Positions 42,675 through 51,762 of a DNA stretch of 64,000 bases are shown one piece after another (the first letter of the stretch is position 1; every line of letters starts with the position of its first letter). The notes beneath the pieces were generated by a model. It had not been told where the DNA came from. It did not search any database and saw nothing but the letters and a program-made list of their open reading frames with translations. Origin of the DNA: Priestia koreensis (GTDB lineage: Bacteria > Bacillota > Bacilli > Bacillales > Bacillaceae_H); assembly GCF_001274935.1 (NCBI RefSeq), contig NZ_LILC01000037.1, positions 309,024 through 373,023 of the forward strand. Reading direction: 5' to 3'. The translations under genes and the position numbers were made by a program.

Positions 42675-44123
42675 CTAATTTCGAGCTTCATGTACTTTCA
42701 ACTGTTTTCCTTTAATCGTCGTATACTTCATTTGTTTTAGTACCGTTGGGCCTTTTCCATTTAGAATCTCCACATAGGTTAGAATATCCTGAATGGTAAT
42801 AATCCCTATATCGCTTGCTTCGACACCATCAAGCTTAGCAATAGTACCCACAAAATCAACCGCTCGAAGCTTCTTCTTTTTACCGCCATTAAAATAAAGC
42901 TTCATAATGTCTTCGTTTAGCTCTGCTCCCTTTTCTTCTTTTAGATCTGGGACTTCACTTACTTTTTCCTTGAAAGCATCTGTAGCTTCATCTACTTGTT
43001 CAGAAGTAGGTGGATCAAGACGCGGAATTTCAAATCCAATATATTCCTCAATACTACTTACAAATCGTTCTTCTTCATAAGGCGTCACAAACGTTATGGC
43101 TTTCCCTGTATGACCAGCTCGTCCTGTTCTACCCGTTCTGTGAACATAGCTTTCCTTTTCCATCGGAAGATCGTAGTTAATAACGTGCGTAATGTTCTCG
43201 ATATCGATTCCTCTTGCTGCTACATCTGTCGCAACGAGGTAGCGAAATGTCCCGCGTTTGAAATCCTCCATTACTTCAAATCGATCTTCTTGCACCATTC
43301 CCCCGTGAAGCTTATCACACGGATAACCAGCGCGATCTAGTCGTTCAAACAAATCTTCCACGCGCTCTTGCGTACGGCAAAAAATGATGCAACTATCTGG
43401 ATTTTCAACGGTTGTTACATCGTATAATAAAGACAATTTTTCTCTTTCCGGTGTGACGTAGAGAGCATGCTCAATTTTTTCAGCCGTTAAGCCTGACGCA
43501 GCGATTTCTACTCGCTCTGGATGGTCCATGTACCGATCGCTCAAGCTTTTAATATCAGGAGGCAGCGTGGCAGAAAATAGCATTGTCGTACGCTGACTAG
43601 GAAGTTTGTTGATGATAGCTTCTACTTGCTCAATGAAACCCATATTCAGCATCTCATCCGCTTCATCGATAATGAGATAACGAAGTGCATCTACTGTTAA
43701 TGTGCCTTTTTCAAGGTGATCTAGGACACGCCCTGGCGTTCCGACGACAATGTGTGTTTTTTGCTTTAACTCAAGCTTTTGGCGATGGAAAGGTTGTTTT
43801 CCATAAACCGCTACAGCTTTAATTCGCTTTAAGCGGCCGATATTCGTAATATCCTCTTGAACTTGAGCCGCTAGCTCTCTTGTCGGTGTTAAAACAAGTG
43901 CCTGTGGCTTATTTTCTTTCCACTCCACTAACTCACATAAAGGAATGCCGAATGCAGCCGTTTTTCCGCTTCCCGTTTGAGACTTTACGATGATGTCTTT
44001 TTCTTCTAACGCAACTGGAAGAACTTTTTCCTGAACTTCAGTTGGCGTTGTATAATGCAAGCGCTCAAGAGCGTCCGTAATTTCTGGGCTTAATTTATAT
44101 TGTTGAAAACCATTTATATTCAT
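42675..44123 (-). CDS. dbpA: DEAD-box RNA helicase DbpA/YxiN
   Basis: A 482-residue ATP-dependent RNA helicase. Motifs in order: AKSQTGSGKTAAFG-type Walker A, PTRELAAQV (Ia), GTPGRVLDHLEKG (Ib), IIDEADEMLNMGF (DEAD box II), FSATLP (SAT motif III), then VATDVAARGIDI and HRTGRTGRAGHTG (motifs V and VI). The last ~75 residues form the DbpA-type RNA-binding domain (IGIITIQDILTYVEILNGKG) that in YxiN and DbpA targets hairpin 92 of 23S rRNA. This makes it a ribosome-assembly helicase. The start at 44123 has GAGGT upstream; a longer frame lacks this. Confidence 0.94.
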   Translation of the reverse strand: MNINGFQQYKLSPEITDALERLHYTTPTEVQEKVLPVALEEKDIIVKSQTGSGKTAAFGIPLCELVEWKENKPQALVLTPTRELAAQVQEDITNIGRLKRIKAVAVYGKQPFHRQKLELKQKTHIVVGTPGRVLDHLEKGTLTVDALRYLIIDEADEMLNMGFIEQVEAIINKLPSQRTTMLFSATLPPDIKSLSDRYMDHPERVEIAASGLTAEKIEHALYVTPEREKLSLLYDVTTVENPDSCIIFCRTQERVEDLFERLDRAGYPCDKLHGGMVQEDRFEVMEDFKRGTFRYLVATDVAARGIDIENITHVINYDLPMEKESYVHRTGRTGRAGHTGKAITFVTPYEEERFVSSIEEYIGFEIPRLDPPTSEQVDEATDAFKEKVSEVPDLKEEKGAELNEDIMKLYFNGGKKKKLRAVDFVGTIAKLDGVEASDIGIITIQDILTYVEILNGKGPTVLKQMKYTTIKGKQLKVHEARN

Positions 44124-44305
44124 AGATAACCTCATTTTCCTTATTTGCTGTAGCATCTAATCTACAGGCTATGTTTTATTATACTTTAAATGATCTAGTA
44201 GTGTCGGTATAATCATAAAGAGTAAGTTAATGAATGATTTTAGAACAATTCTGTGAAAAACGATTAAAATAGATTGATTTCACTATAGATGGAACCTATA
44301 ATTGT

Positions 44306-44324
44306 GATAATGAGAATTATTATC
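44306..44324 (+). promoter_or_regulatory. Fur box upstream of the iron-siderophore operon
   Basis: GATAATGAGAATTATTATC matches the 19-bp Fur consensus GATAATGATAATCATTATC at 17 of 19 positions and contains the 7-1-7 core. It lies 39 nt before the first permease start, so the operon should be repressed by Fur with iron. Confidence 0.88.
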
Positions 44325-44362
44325 ACTAGATATCACTAAAAGAAAAAAGGATGAGTCAAAGC

Positions 44363-45394
44363 ATGTTGCATAACCCTTCTCTGAAGAATAACACTCGCTC
44401 AAATGTACTCAAATCCGTATTTTTATTCATTTTAGCGATTCTGGGAGTAGCGTTATGTATGTTTTTCGCAATCGCATTTGGAGCAAAAGAAATTACGGTT
44501 CATACAGTATGGGCTGCCATATTTCATTATAATTCTACCATTACGGAGCAACAAATTATTCATGAACTGCGATTTCCTCGTGTACTCGGAGCCGCAGTTG
44601 TCGGAGCTGCTTTCGCAGTAGCAGGTGCGTTAATGCAAGGAATCACACGAAACCCTCTTGCTGATACCGGTGTATTGGGAATTAATTCAGGAGCAATGTT
44701 TGTCGTAACACTTTGCTTTGCGTTCTTCCCTAGTATGCCCTACTCGTCGCTTATGATTTTCTCCTTTATCGGAGCCGTATTAAGCACGGTATTCATTTTT
44801 GCAATCGGCTCTGCTGTTCCAGGTGGATTAACCCCTATTCGCCTTACCATTTCAGGAGCTGTTATGGCAGCATTCTTGCATTCACTTAGCTCTGGAATTG
44901 CCATCTACTACGATCTTAGTCAAGATTTAGCCTTTTGGTATGCAGGAGGCGTCGCAGGGATAAAATGGAGCTATCTGCGCGTGTTAATTCCCGTGATTCT
45001 TGCGGTGATTATTTGGGCCTGTTTATTAGGAAGATCGGTCTCCATCATTTCGTTGGGTGACGATATCGCAACAAACTTAGGGATTAATGCGAATCGGATT
45101 CGAATCATTGGCATGGTACTAGCCGTTATTTTAGCCGGTGTATCTGTATCAGCTGTTGGTTCGATTGGTTTTGTTGGCTTGGTCATTCCCCATATAGCCA
45201 GGAAGCTTGTAGGAGAGCATTATGGGACGATCATTCCTATGTCGGCGTTATTAGGAGCTATTCTGCTCGTTTTAGCGGACTTAGGGGCTCGAACGGTCAA
45301 TCCTCCTCGTGAATTGGCGATTGGGATTATGGTTGCATTTGTCGGCGTTCCCTTTTTTCTTTACATTGCTCGAAAGATAGGGAGGGAACTATAA
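44363..45394 (+). CDS. Iron-siderophore ABC transporter permease (FecCD)
   Basis: A 343-residue integral membrane protein of the FecCD/BtuC family with about ten helices. Family landmarks are LRFPRVLGAAVVGAAFAVAG, MQGITRNPLADTGVLGINSG and the C-terminal SIGFVGLVIPHIARKLVG, which holds the Gly-rich cytoplasmic helix that contacts the ATPase. It forms the transport channel with the next gene's product. The start at 44363 follows AAGGATG by 9 nt. The stop is directly adjacent to the next gene's ATG. A Fur box precedes it. Confidence 0.93.
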   Translation: MLHNPSLKNNTRSNVLKSVFLFILAILGVALCMFFAIAFGAKEITVHTVWAAIFHYNSTITEQQIIHELRFPRVLGAAVVGAAFAVAGALMQGITRNPLADTGVLGINSGAMFVVTLCFAFFPSMPYSSLMIFSFIGAVLSTVFIFAIGSAVPGGLTPIRLTISGAVMAAFLHSLSSGIAIYYDLSQDLAFWYAGGVAGIKWSYLRVLIPVILAVIIWACLLGRSVSIISLGDDIATNLGINANRIRIIGMVLAVILAGVSVSAVGSIGFVGLVIPHIARKLVGEHYGTIIPMSALLGAILLVLADLGARTVNPPRELAIGIMVAFVGVPFFLYIARKIGREL

Positions 45395-46411
45395 ATGAAA
45401 CACTCTGTTCGTAGTGACCAAAAGCGAGCTTATCTTATGAACACATTGTTTGTGCTCATAAGTCTCTTCGCTGTACTAGTCAGTCTAAATACAGGTTCAC
45501 TGAAACTATCACCGCTTGAAGTAACGAAGACGTTATTCGGATACGGGGACTTTACAAGCTCAACGGTTCTTTTTGATTACCGTCTTCCCCGCATTCTCAT
45601 TACAATGTTAGCGGGAATTGGACTTGGGATTTCAGGAGCTATTCTGCAAGGAATATCACGAAATCCATTAGCTGACCCAGGAATTTTAGGGTTACATGCC
45701 GGAGCCGCATTTGGTTTGATTGTGTTTGTTACATACTTTCACTCATTTGAAAATAGCGCGTCCCTTCTTATTCCTCTCTTTACGTTTTTGGGGGGCGTTG
45801 TAGCAGCGATTTTAATCGTAGGACTTTCCTATGATCGCTATCGAGGAACGATTCCGATTCGCATGATTCTAGTAGGAATTGCGATCGCAGCTGGATTTAG
45901 CGCTATTACCCTGTTTTTATCTCTTCGCTTAAACGAAGAAACGTATACGTTTGCTTCTCGTTGGTTAGTTGGGAACGTATGGGGGAGAGATTGGGTGCAT
46001 GTTCTTGCCCTTTTACCATGGATCGTTGTGTTAGCGCCTTTTACGTGGTTAAAGTCACGCACGTTAAACATTCTCTCACTGGGAGATGAAGTCGCAACAA
46101 GTCTCGGTTCTTCCGTTCAGAAACAGCGGATTCTTATGCTCGCTGTAGCAGTTGGCTTATCTTGTGCGAGTGTTGCGATGGCAGGAGGGATTGGTTTTAT
46201 TGGCCTTGTTGCTCCTCATCTAGCACGCCGTCTTGTTGGGCAATCTTATCAGTACTCCATTCCCTTGTCTGGACTCATTGGTCTGGTCATTTTAGTACTC
46301 GCGGATACAATAGGACGAACGATATTCGAGCCCAACTCTATTCCGGCAGGTGTTGTTGTCTCAGCACTTGGAGCACCCTATTTTTTCTATTTACTTATTA
46401 AATCCAAATAA
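45395..46411 (+). CDS. Iron-siderophore ABC transporter permease (FecCD), second subunit
   Basis: A 338-residue FecCD-family permease paired with the upstream gene. Landmarks include LDYRLPRILITMLAG-like FDYRLPRILITML, LQGISRNPLADPGILGLHAG and GGIGFIGLVAPHLARRLVG near residue 270. Its ATG directly follows the preceding stop and has AGGGAGG within that gene's end, so expression is coupled. The two permeases form a heterodimer. No ATPase gene follows; in B. subtilis one ATPase, YusV, is shared by several such systems. Confidence 0.93.
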   Translation: MKHSVRSDQKRAYLMNTLFVLISLFAVLVSLNTGSLKLSPLEVTKTLFGYGDFTSSTVLFDYRLPRILITMLAGIGLGISGAILQGISRNPLADPGILGLHAGAAFGLIVFVTYFHSFENSASLLIPLFTFLGGVVAAILIVGLSYDRYRGTIPIRMILVGIAIAAGFSAITLFLSLRLNEETYTFASRWLVGNVWGRDWVHVLALLPWIVVLAPFTWLKSRTLNILSLGDEVATSLGSSVQKQRILMLAVAVGLSCASVAMAGGIGFIGLVAPHLARRLVGQSYQYSIPLSGLIGLVILVLADTIGRTIFEPNSIPAGVVVSALGAPYFFYLLIKSK

Positions 46412-46431
46412 ACTATTTATAAGGTGAAGCG

Positions 46432-47334
46432 ATGAAAAAGAAACTATTAATTTTACTTAGTATCGTCGTGCTGGCACTAGCGGCATGTGGAAAAAAAGAC
46501 GATGATAAACAAGAATCTACTTCTAAAAAAGGTGGAAACGAGCGAATTGCTTCTCTCTCCATCCACTTAACAAATGATTTATTAGCGTTAGGTATCACAC
46601 CAGCTGGTTCGGTTGTGGGCGGTTCGTTAAATACATTCTTGCCGCATGTGCAAGATCAATTAAAAAACACAAAGCCACTTGGATCAGCAAAAGATCCTGA
46701 TATGGAAACGTTACTTTCCCTAAAACCATCTGCTATTTATGCAGATAAGGAGTTTTCAGGAACTGATACGTCTAAATACGAAAAAATTGCTCCTACCCAT
46801 GTTTTTGACTTAGACAAGGGGACATGGAGAGATCATCTTAAGAAAATCGCCAAAACAGTGAATCGCGAAAAAGAAGCGAAAACGTTTATTTCTGATTATG
46901 AAAAAGAACGAAAAGAAGTAAAAGCACTTATTGAACAGGAGCTTGGGAAGAATAGCAAGGCAATGGCTATTCGAGTAACGGGTAAAGAACTTCGAGTCTT
47001 TAGTAAAAATCGCCCAATGGGACCGATTCTATTTGATGATTTAGGCTTTACACCTGCAAATGGGGTGGAGAAATTAAAGACAAATCGACCTTATGAAGTT
47101 ATTTCTCAAGAAGTACTTCCTGATTATGACGCAGATGCTATTTTCGTGATCGTTAATAGCGATGATGAAGCGAAAACAGCATTTAAGCAGCTAGAAGCAA
47201 GTCCTATTTGGAAGGGGCTTAAGCCTGTAAAAGAAAACCACGTATATGTAGTTTCAGATCAACCTTGGCTGGATTACTCGGCGCTTGGAAACAAAATGGC
47301 GCTTGATCAAGCTAAAAAAATGTTCTCCAAATAA
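46432..47334 (+). CDS. Iron-siderophore binding lipoprotein
   Basis: A 300-residue substrate-binding lipoprotein. The signal peptide ends in a lipobox LAAC near residue 19, followed by a Lys/Asp-rich linker. The two-lobed binding fold is like FeuA: MAIRVTGKELRVFSKN, and LEASPIWKGLKPVKENHVYVV near the end. The usual first beta strand of the fold (GTVxVPxxPKRVV) is not seen; the domain instead begins NERIASLSIHLTNDLL. It is third in the operon, 20 nt after the permeases, and ends at a terminator. The siderophore is unknown; FeuA-like proteins bind catecholates. Confidence 0.92.
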   Translation: MKKKLLILLSIVVLALAACGKKDDDKQESTSKKGGNERIASLSIHLTNDLLALGITPAGSVVGGSLNTFLPHVQDQLKNTKPLGSAKDPDMETLLSLKPSAIYADKEFSGTDTSKYEKIAPTHVFDLDKGTWRDHLKKIAKTVNREKEAKTFISDYEKERKEVKALIEQELGKNSKAMAIRVTGKELRVFSKNRPMGPILFDDLGFTPANGVEKLKTNRPYEVISQEVLPDYDADAIFVIVNSDDEAKTAFKQLEASPIWKGLKPVKENHVYVVSDQPWLDYSALGNKMALDQAKKMFSK

Positions 47335-47336
47335 AC

Positions 47337-47363
47337 AAAACCCCCTTCGAAAAGGGGGTTTTT
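47337..47363 (+). terminator. Terminator of the siderophore operon
   Basis: A CCCCC/GGGGG stem with AAA/TTT flanks and an 8-nt loop is followed by T5. It lies right after the lipoprotein stop and also suits nagE, whose stop is a few nt away on the other strand. Confidence 0.85.
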
Positions 47364-47365
47364 AC

Positions 47366-48823
47366 TTATTTACGAATTTTTGCAATTTCGTCCGCAACGA
47401 ACTGAACGGATGGACCAACAACTACTTGAATATTATGTGGACCGATGATATTAATTCCAGGAATACCGGTCGACTTAATCTTTTCTTGATCGACGACGCT
47501 CATGTCTTTTACTTCAAGGCGCAAGCGTGTGACACAGTTATCTAACGATGTAACATTATCGTCTCCGCCTAACCCCTCATAAATTCGAGCAGCCATCACA
47601 GCAAACTTATCCGTTCCCGTGCTTGTAGGCGCAGCTTCAGCCATCGCTGCCACTACCTCATCATCTTCTCGACCTGGCGTTTGCAGATTGAACTTTGTAA
47701 TGAGGAAACGGAAAACAAAATAATAGATGACAGCAAATACAAGCCCTTGAACAATCAACATATATGGCTTATTAGCCAGTGGTAAGCTTGAGCTTAATAT
47801 AAAGTCAATCAGTCCTCCACTGAATCCAAATCCTGCTGTCCAGTGAAAAGCCGCTGCGATTGCTAGTGATAAACCGGTTAAAACAGCATGAACTAAATAT
47901 AAAAGCGGTGCCGCAAACATAAATGAAAACTCAATTGGCTCTGTAACTCCTGTTAAGAAAGCCGCAACTCCTGCGGCAAGCATTAAGGAGGCAATTTGCT
48001 TTTTACGCTTTGTTTTAGCCGTATGATACATCGCAAGGGCAGCTGCCGGAAGGCCAAACATCATCACTGGGAAGTATCCTGCTTGATACATTCCTGTGAC
48101 ACCCTTAACCCCAGTACCTTTCCAAAACTTACCGATATCATCAATTCCAGCTGTATCAAACCAGAATACGTTGTTTAACGCATGATGTAGTCCCATCGGA
48201 ATAAGTAAACGGTTGAAGAAACCATATAGACCTGCTCCAACAGCTCCTAGCTTACTAATTGCTTCACCAAATGACACTAATCCACTAAATACGACCGGCC
48301 AGATGAATAATAAAATAAGTGATACGATTAACATCGCAAAAGCAGACATAATCGGCGCCAATCGTTTTCCACTAAAGAATGCTAATGCATCAATTAATTT
48401 CACATGACTAAATCGGTTATACATGATCGATGCTACGATACCTGATAAGATTCCAATGAACGGATTTTGAATTTTTACAAATGCATCATTAACCTTGGTC
48501 ACATCGATTCCTTGTAGCATGGCAACAGATCCCGGTGATAATAGAGTTGTAACCACTAGGTAAGCAACTAATCCACTAAGAGCAGCTGCCCCATCCTTTG
48601 CTTTGGTCATCCCAATGGCTACACCAATTGCAAAAAGGATACCCAAATTGTCTAAAATCGCTCCACCACCCTTAATGAGGAACGCTGCTACTGGATTCCC
48701 GGATCCCCAACCGTCATGGTCAATCCAATATCCAATTCCAAGCATGATCGCTGCAGCAGGTAAAACAGCTACTGGCAACATTAAAGAACTACCTATTCGC
48801 TGTAAATATTTTTTCACGTTCAA
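47366..48823 (-). CDS. nagE: N-acetylglucosamine PTS transporter EIICB
   Basis: A 485-residue PTS permease of the glucose/GlcNAc family. EIIC (about 1-385) begins LQRIGSSLMLPVAVLPAAA and has MGLHHALNNVFWFD and GVTEPIEFSFMF; the MGLHHALN segment is characteristic of the GlcNAc (NagE/NagP) branch. The EIIB domain (about 405-485) has its active Cys in DNCVTRLRLEV. No EIIA is fused. It imports GlcNAc as GlcNAc-6-phosphate. A cre and a perfect palindrome lie upstream. The nagAB genes are not in the window. Confidence 0.9.
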   Translation of the reverse strand: MNVKKYLQRIGSSLMLPVAVLPAAAIMLGIGYWIDHDGWGSGNPVAAFLIKGGGAILDNLGILFAIGVAIGMTKAKDGAAALSGLVAYLVVTTLLSPGSVAMLQGIDVTKVNDAFVKIQNPFIGILSGIVASIMYNRFSHVKLIDALAFFSGKRLAPIMSAFAMLIVSLILLFIWPVVFSGLVSFGEAISKLGAVGAGLYGFFNRLLIPMGLHHALNNVFWFDTAGIDDIGKFWKGTGVKGVTGMYQAGYFPVMMFGLPAAALAMYHTAKTKRKKQIASLMLAAGVAAFLTGVTEPIEFSFMFAAPLLYLVHAVLTGLSLAIAAAFHWTAGFGFSGGLIDFILSSSLPLANKPYMLIVQGLVFAVIYYFVFRFLITKFNLQTPGREDDEVVAAMAEAAPTSTGTDKFAVMAARIYEGLGGDDNVTSLDNCVTRLRLEVKDMSVVDQEKIKSTGIPGINIIGPHNIQVVVGPSVQFVADEIAKIRK

Positions 48824-48886
48824 AACTCCCCTCTATACGTTTCTTTTTGTCTTGTTATAGCACTCTATGGAACTTGTTTCCATCCT

Positions 48887-48907
48887 ATTGTCAGATATGC
48901 TGACAAT
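48887..48907. promoter_or_regulatory. Palindrome upstream of nagE
   Basis: A perfect dyad ATTGTCAG-N5-CTGACAAT lies 64 nt upstream of nagE. A second dyad, ATGGAA-N5-TTCCAT, lies at 48867-48883. These could be operators for a local GlcNAc regulator, but no known NagR/YvoA consensus is matched. Confidence 0.4.
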
Positions 48908-48972
48908 GTAAATCCGTACTATTTCTTGTAATTCATTCAAATAGGGACTACTTGTAAAGATATATGCTAAAA

Positions 48973-48988
48973 ATGAAAGCGTATACAT
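48973..48988. promoter_or_regulatory. cre-like site upstream of nagE
   Basis: ATGAAAGCGTATACAT fits WTGNAANCGNWNNCAW at all fixed positions. It lies about 150 nt upstream of nagE, in the gap shared with the end of the UreH-like gene, so catabolite control of nagE is likely. Confidence 0.5.
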
Positions 48989-49094
48989 TAATACTATATC
49001 AGAATTTTAGGGACCTAGATAAGCTAAATTTATTTTTCCTCAAAATTCCTTATTTTTATAATAAGAAGAGAAAAAAATCAGTAGTTCTCATGTC

Positions 49095-49757
49095 CTACTT
49101 AAGAGAGGCAGAGAACCACATGCTAAATAACCCCTCACTAACCCCTAAATTGTACATGTAGTAGATACCGAACAGAATACTAATACCTCCAGCCGCTTTT
49201 ATGAGTCCTGTATGTAAACGAACCTTTTTCGAGCTCATAATAAACGGTACTCCTAGAATGGTCGTGAATAACAGCATGCCGACAATTGTTCCACCACCAA
49301 AAATAAAAATATATAATATGCCTTCCCAAACACTATTTACGGTACTCATTGTTAATAAGACCATTGCGGCACTTCCCGCTAAACCATGAATAAATCCCAT
49401 AAATACAGACTTCTTATACGACGTATGATGGTTAGAATGCTGAACAGATTGTTGATTTCTTTTTGCTGAACGAAACGATGAAACCCCAAAATACACGAGC
49501 ATAATCCCCACTAAAAATTCTAAAGACATCGAGATATTATCAGGTATTCCACCTTTCATTAAAATAAGTAACATACCAATGATTAACAACGTGGAAGTAT
49601 GTCCGATCCCCCAAAAAACACCAGTTAACGATGAAACAGACAATCGCTTACTTTGACTAGCGATCGTCGAAACCGCAATCACATGATCTGGCTCCATTGC
49701 ATGCTTCACACCCAAAATAAAGCCTAAACTTAATACAGATAAAAAACCAATTTCCAT
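49095..49757 (-). CDS. UreH/NicO-like membrane transporter
   Basis: A 220-residue membrane protein with about six helices. The first helix carries GVKHAMEPDHVIAVST, the HX4DH-type metal-binding motif of NiCoT/UreH-family Ni2+/Co2+ transporters and urease accessory UreH. A His-rich cytoplasmic loop follows (QHSNHHTS). The start at 49757 follows AGGAGGAATACATA; a longer frame would ignore this. Downstream of cstA on the same strand but separated by a terminator. No urease genes are in the window, so the substrate metal is unproven. Confidence 0.8.
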   Translation of the reverse strand: MEIGFLSVLSLGFILGVKHAMEPDHVIAVSTIASQSKRLSVSSLTGVFWGIGHTSTLLIIGMLLILMKGGIPDNISMSLEFLVGIMLVYFGVSSFRSAKRNQQSVQHSNHHTSYKKSVFMGFIHGLAGSAAMVLLTMSTVNSVWEGILYIFIFGGGTIVGMLLFTTILGVPFIMSSKKVRLHTGLIKAAGGISILFGIYYMYNLGVSEGLFSMWFSASLK

Positions 49758-49780
49758 TATGTATTCCTCCTGATCTAAAT

Positions 49781-49815
49781 AAAAAAGAGATAGTGGACCT
49801 GTGCACCCACTATCT
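49781..49815 (-). terminator. Terminator of cstA
   Basis: A stem GATAGTGG / CCACTATC with a 10-nt loop is followed by T6 on the minus strand, 17 nt beyond the cstA stop and before the UreH-like gene. Confidence 0.8.
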
Positions 49816-49832
49816 ATCCTTTTCATTATTTA

Positions 49833-51626
49833 TTAAGCCGTTTTCCTATTAAGCTGAAGAGCTGGACTATTCCATGTTTTAATCCAGTTTCGTACAGCTG
49901 TAATCATAATGACAATTCCTAAGACAAGCATAATGATTGATAAAACAGCATTTAATACGTTGTAGCCTGATGCAGCTGTATTTAAGTAGACGTTCTTGAT
50001 CATCCAATATCCTGCGTAATTAACCGTTACGTATAGATACGCTAATGGAATAAGGCACGTCAGCATATAACGGCGCTTATCAGCAACTTTTAAGATAACC
50101 GTTGCGCCGATAATTAACCCAATTGACGCCATTAGCTGATTGGATACCCCAAACAACGCCCATACCGATCCGATATCTCCCGAGAAGAGGAGGTATCCCC
50201 ACACCAAACATGCAAGTGCACTGGCAAAAATGTTACCAGGAAGCCAGTCTACACGTTTTAGAGGCTTATAGAAGGCGCCTCCGAAGTCTTGGATCAGATA
50301 ACGTGCAACGCGTGTTCCTGAATCGATCGCTGTTAGAATGAACAATGCTTCAAACATAATGACGAACTGGAAGAAAAATGAAGCTAATTTATCAAACCAC
50401 GAAATATCGGTGAAGATGTACGTCATTCCTACTGCCAATGTGACGGCTCCACCAGTACGTCCCTCGAGGTCAAGGCCAATCTCCTGGCTTAGCTTTGAAA
50501 GATTAACTGTTTCCATTCCTAACGTTTTAAACACTTCCGGCGTGGAGTTAATCGCAAAATAATCTCCAGGATGAAGAGCTGTTGCCGCAACAAGCGCCAT
50601 GATCCCAACGACACATTCTACAAGCATAGCACCGAATCCGACAGGCTTAATATCACTCCAGCGATCAAGCATTTTGGGTGTCGTTCCAGATCCAACGAAT
50701 GCATGGAATCCTGAAATTGCACCACAAGCGATTGTAATCGAGATGAATGGCCACACTGGACCATTTAATACTGGACCTCCGCCGTGGATAAAATCGGTTA
50801 ATGCAGGCATTTGAAGCGTTGGATTCACAAGGAACACACCGGCAATCAAGGCTACGAAAACCCCAATTTTCATAAAGCTACTTAAATAATCACGCGGCGC
50901 AAGCAGTAGCCATACTGGCAATGCCGCTGCAAAAAAGGCATAAATCGGTAAAATAATTGATAACGTTTTTACATCAAGCGTTAGCCATTCCCCAAGGACC
51001 GTATCTTGAATATATGGCCCGCAAAATACGGCTACCATAATGAGTATAAAACCAACAATTGTCGCACCTTTTAAATTACCTGTTTTACGATGATATAATC
51101 CTACTCCCATAGCAATCGGAATCGTAATTCCAACCGCGAACGTTCCCCAAGGGTTATGTTCAAGTGCGTGAAGTACAACCATGGACAAACCAGCCATTGT
51201 AATGGTAATGATAAACAACATCGCAAGACCCGTACAAAAACCAGCAACAGGACCTAATTCCTTCTTCGCTACTTCAGCAAGTGACTCTCCTCGCTGACGC
51301 ATCGATGCGAACAATACAACCGCGTCATGTACGGCTCCACCAATTACGGCTCCAATTAACAGCCATAGAAGACCTGGAAGATAACCAAATTGAGCGGCTA
51401 AAATTGGACCAACAAGTGGACCCGCGGCAGCAATCGCTGCGAAATGATGTCCAAATGTCACCCATCGGTTCGTTGGAACATAGTCCTTCCCGTCTTCTAA
51501 CTCATGTGCAGGTGTCTTCTTTGAATCATCTAATTTTAAGACTTTCACAGCCATAAATGTTCCGTATAAACGATAGGCAATCATTAAAATACAAATCGAT
51601 CCTATCACCATTGTAATCGCATTCAT
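49833..51626 (-). CDS. cstA: CstA family carbon starvation protein, peptide or pyruvate transporter
   Basis: A 597-residue membrane protein with about 16 helices. CstA landmarks are DGKDYVPTNRWVTFGHHFAAIAAAGP near the N-terminus and DRWSDIKPVGFGAMLVECV in the middle. E. coli relatives CstA and BtsT (YjiY) import peptides and pyruvate; BtsT is induced by the LytST-type BtsSR system. Here the gene follows lytT by 136 bp on the same strand, and its promoter region carries a cre and a 21-bp-spaced direct repeat, so pyruvate transport is a reasonable inference. The ATG is preceded by GGGGGTAGGGAG. Confidence 0.93.
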   Translation of the reverse strand: MNAITMVIGSICILMIAYRLYGTFMAVKVLKLDDSKKTPAHELEDGKDYVPTNRWVTFGHHFAAIAAAGPLVGPILAAQFGYLPGLLWLLIGAVIGGAVHDAVVLFASMRQRGESLAEVAKKELGPVAGFCTGLAMLFIITITMAGLSMVVLHALEHNPWGTFAVGITIPIAMGVGLYHRKTGNLKGATIVGFILIMVAVFCGPYIQDTVLGEWLTLDVKTLSIILPIYAFFAAALPVWLLLAPRDYLSSFMKIGVFVALIAGVFLVNPTLQMPALTDFIHGGGPVLNGPVWPFISITIACGAISGFHAFVGSGTTPKMLDRWSDIKPVGFGAMLVECVVGIMALVAATALHPGDYFAINSTPEVFKTLGMETVNLSKLSQEIGLDLEGRTGGAVTLAVGMTYIFTDISWFDKLASFFFQFVIMFEALFILTAIDSGTRVARYLIQDFGGAFYKPLKRVDWLPGNIFASALACLVWGYLLFSGDIGSVWALFGVSNQLMASIGLIIGATVILKVADKRRYMLTCLIPLAYLYVTVNYAGYWMIKNVYLNTAASGYNVLNAVLSIIMLVLGIVIMITAVRNWIKTWNSPALQLNRKTA

Positions 51627-51683
51627 TTCTCCCTACCCCCTTGTCGTTCTCTGTGCTCTCACTATAACAAATGAAATAAAAAG

Positions 51684-51697
51684 TGTTAGCGTTTTCA
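51684..51697. promoter_or_regulatory. cre site (CcpA) upstream of cstA
   Basis: Read on the minus strand, TGAAAACGCTAACA matches the Bacillus cre consensus TGWAARCGYTWNCW at all 14 positions. It lies 58 nt upstream of the start, so CcpA should repress cstA when glucose is present, as expected for a carbon-starvation gene. Confidence 0.8.
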
Positions 51698-51714
51698 TAG
51701 AAAGTAGCGAGATA

Positions 51715-51749
51715 TAGGAGATGAAATGCATAATTTAGGGGTTGAAATG
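51715..51749 (-). promoter_or_regulatory. Direct repeat upstream of cstA, candidate LytT site
   Basis: On the minus strand, CATTTCAACCCCTA and CATTTCATCTCCTA start exactly 21 bp apart (12 of 14 bases identical), upstream of the cre. LytTR-domain regulators bind pairs of direct repeats with this two-turn spacing. Confidence 0.6.
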
Positions 51750-51762
51750 CTTTATAAAAGAG

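Noticed and set aside
48964..49161. A 65-codon plus-strand frame between nagE and the UreH-like gene
   Set aside because: It overlaps the cre-like site and the 3' end of the UreH-like gene, is Lys/Tyr/Phe-rich from AT-rich DNA, and has no ribosome binding site.
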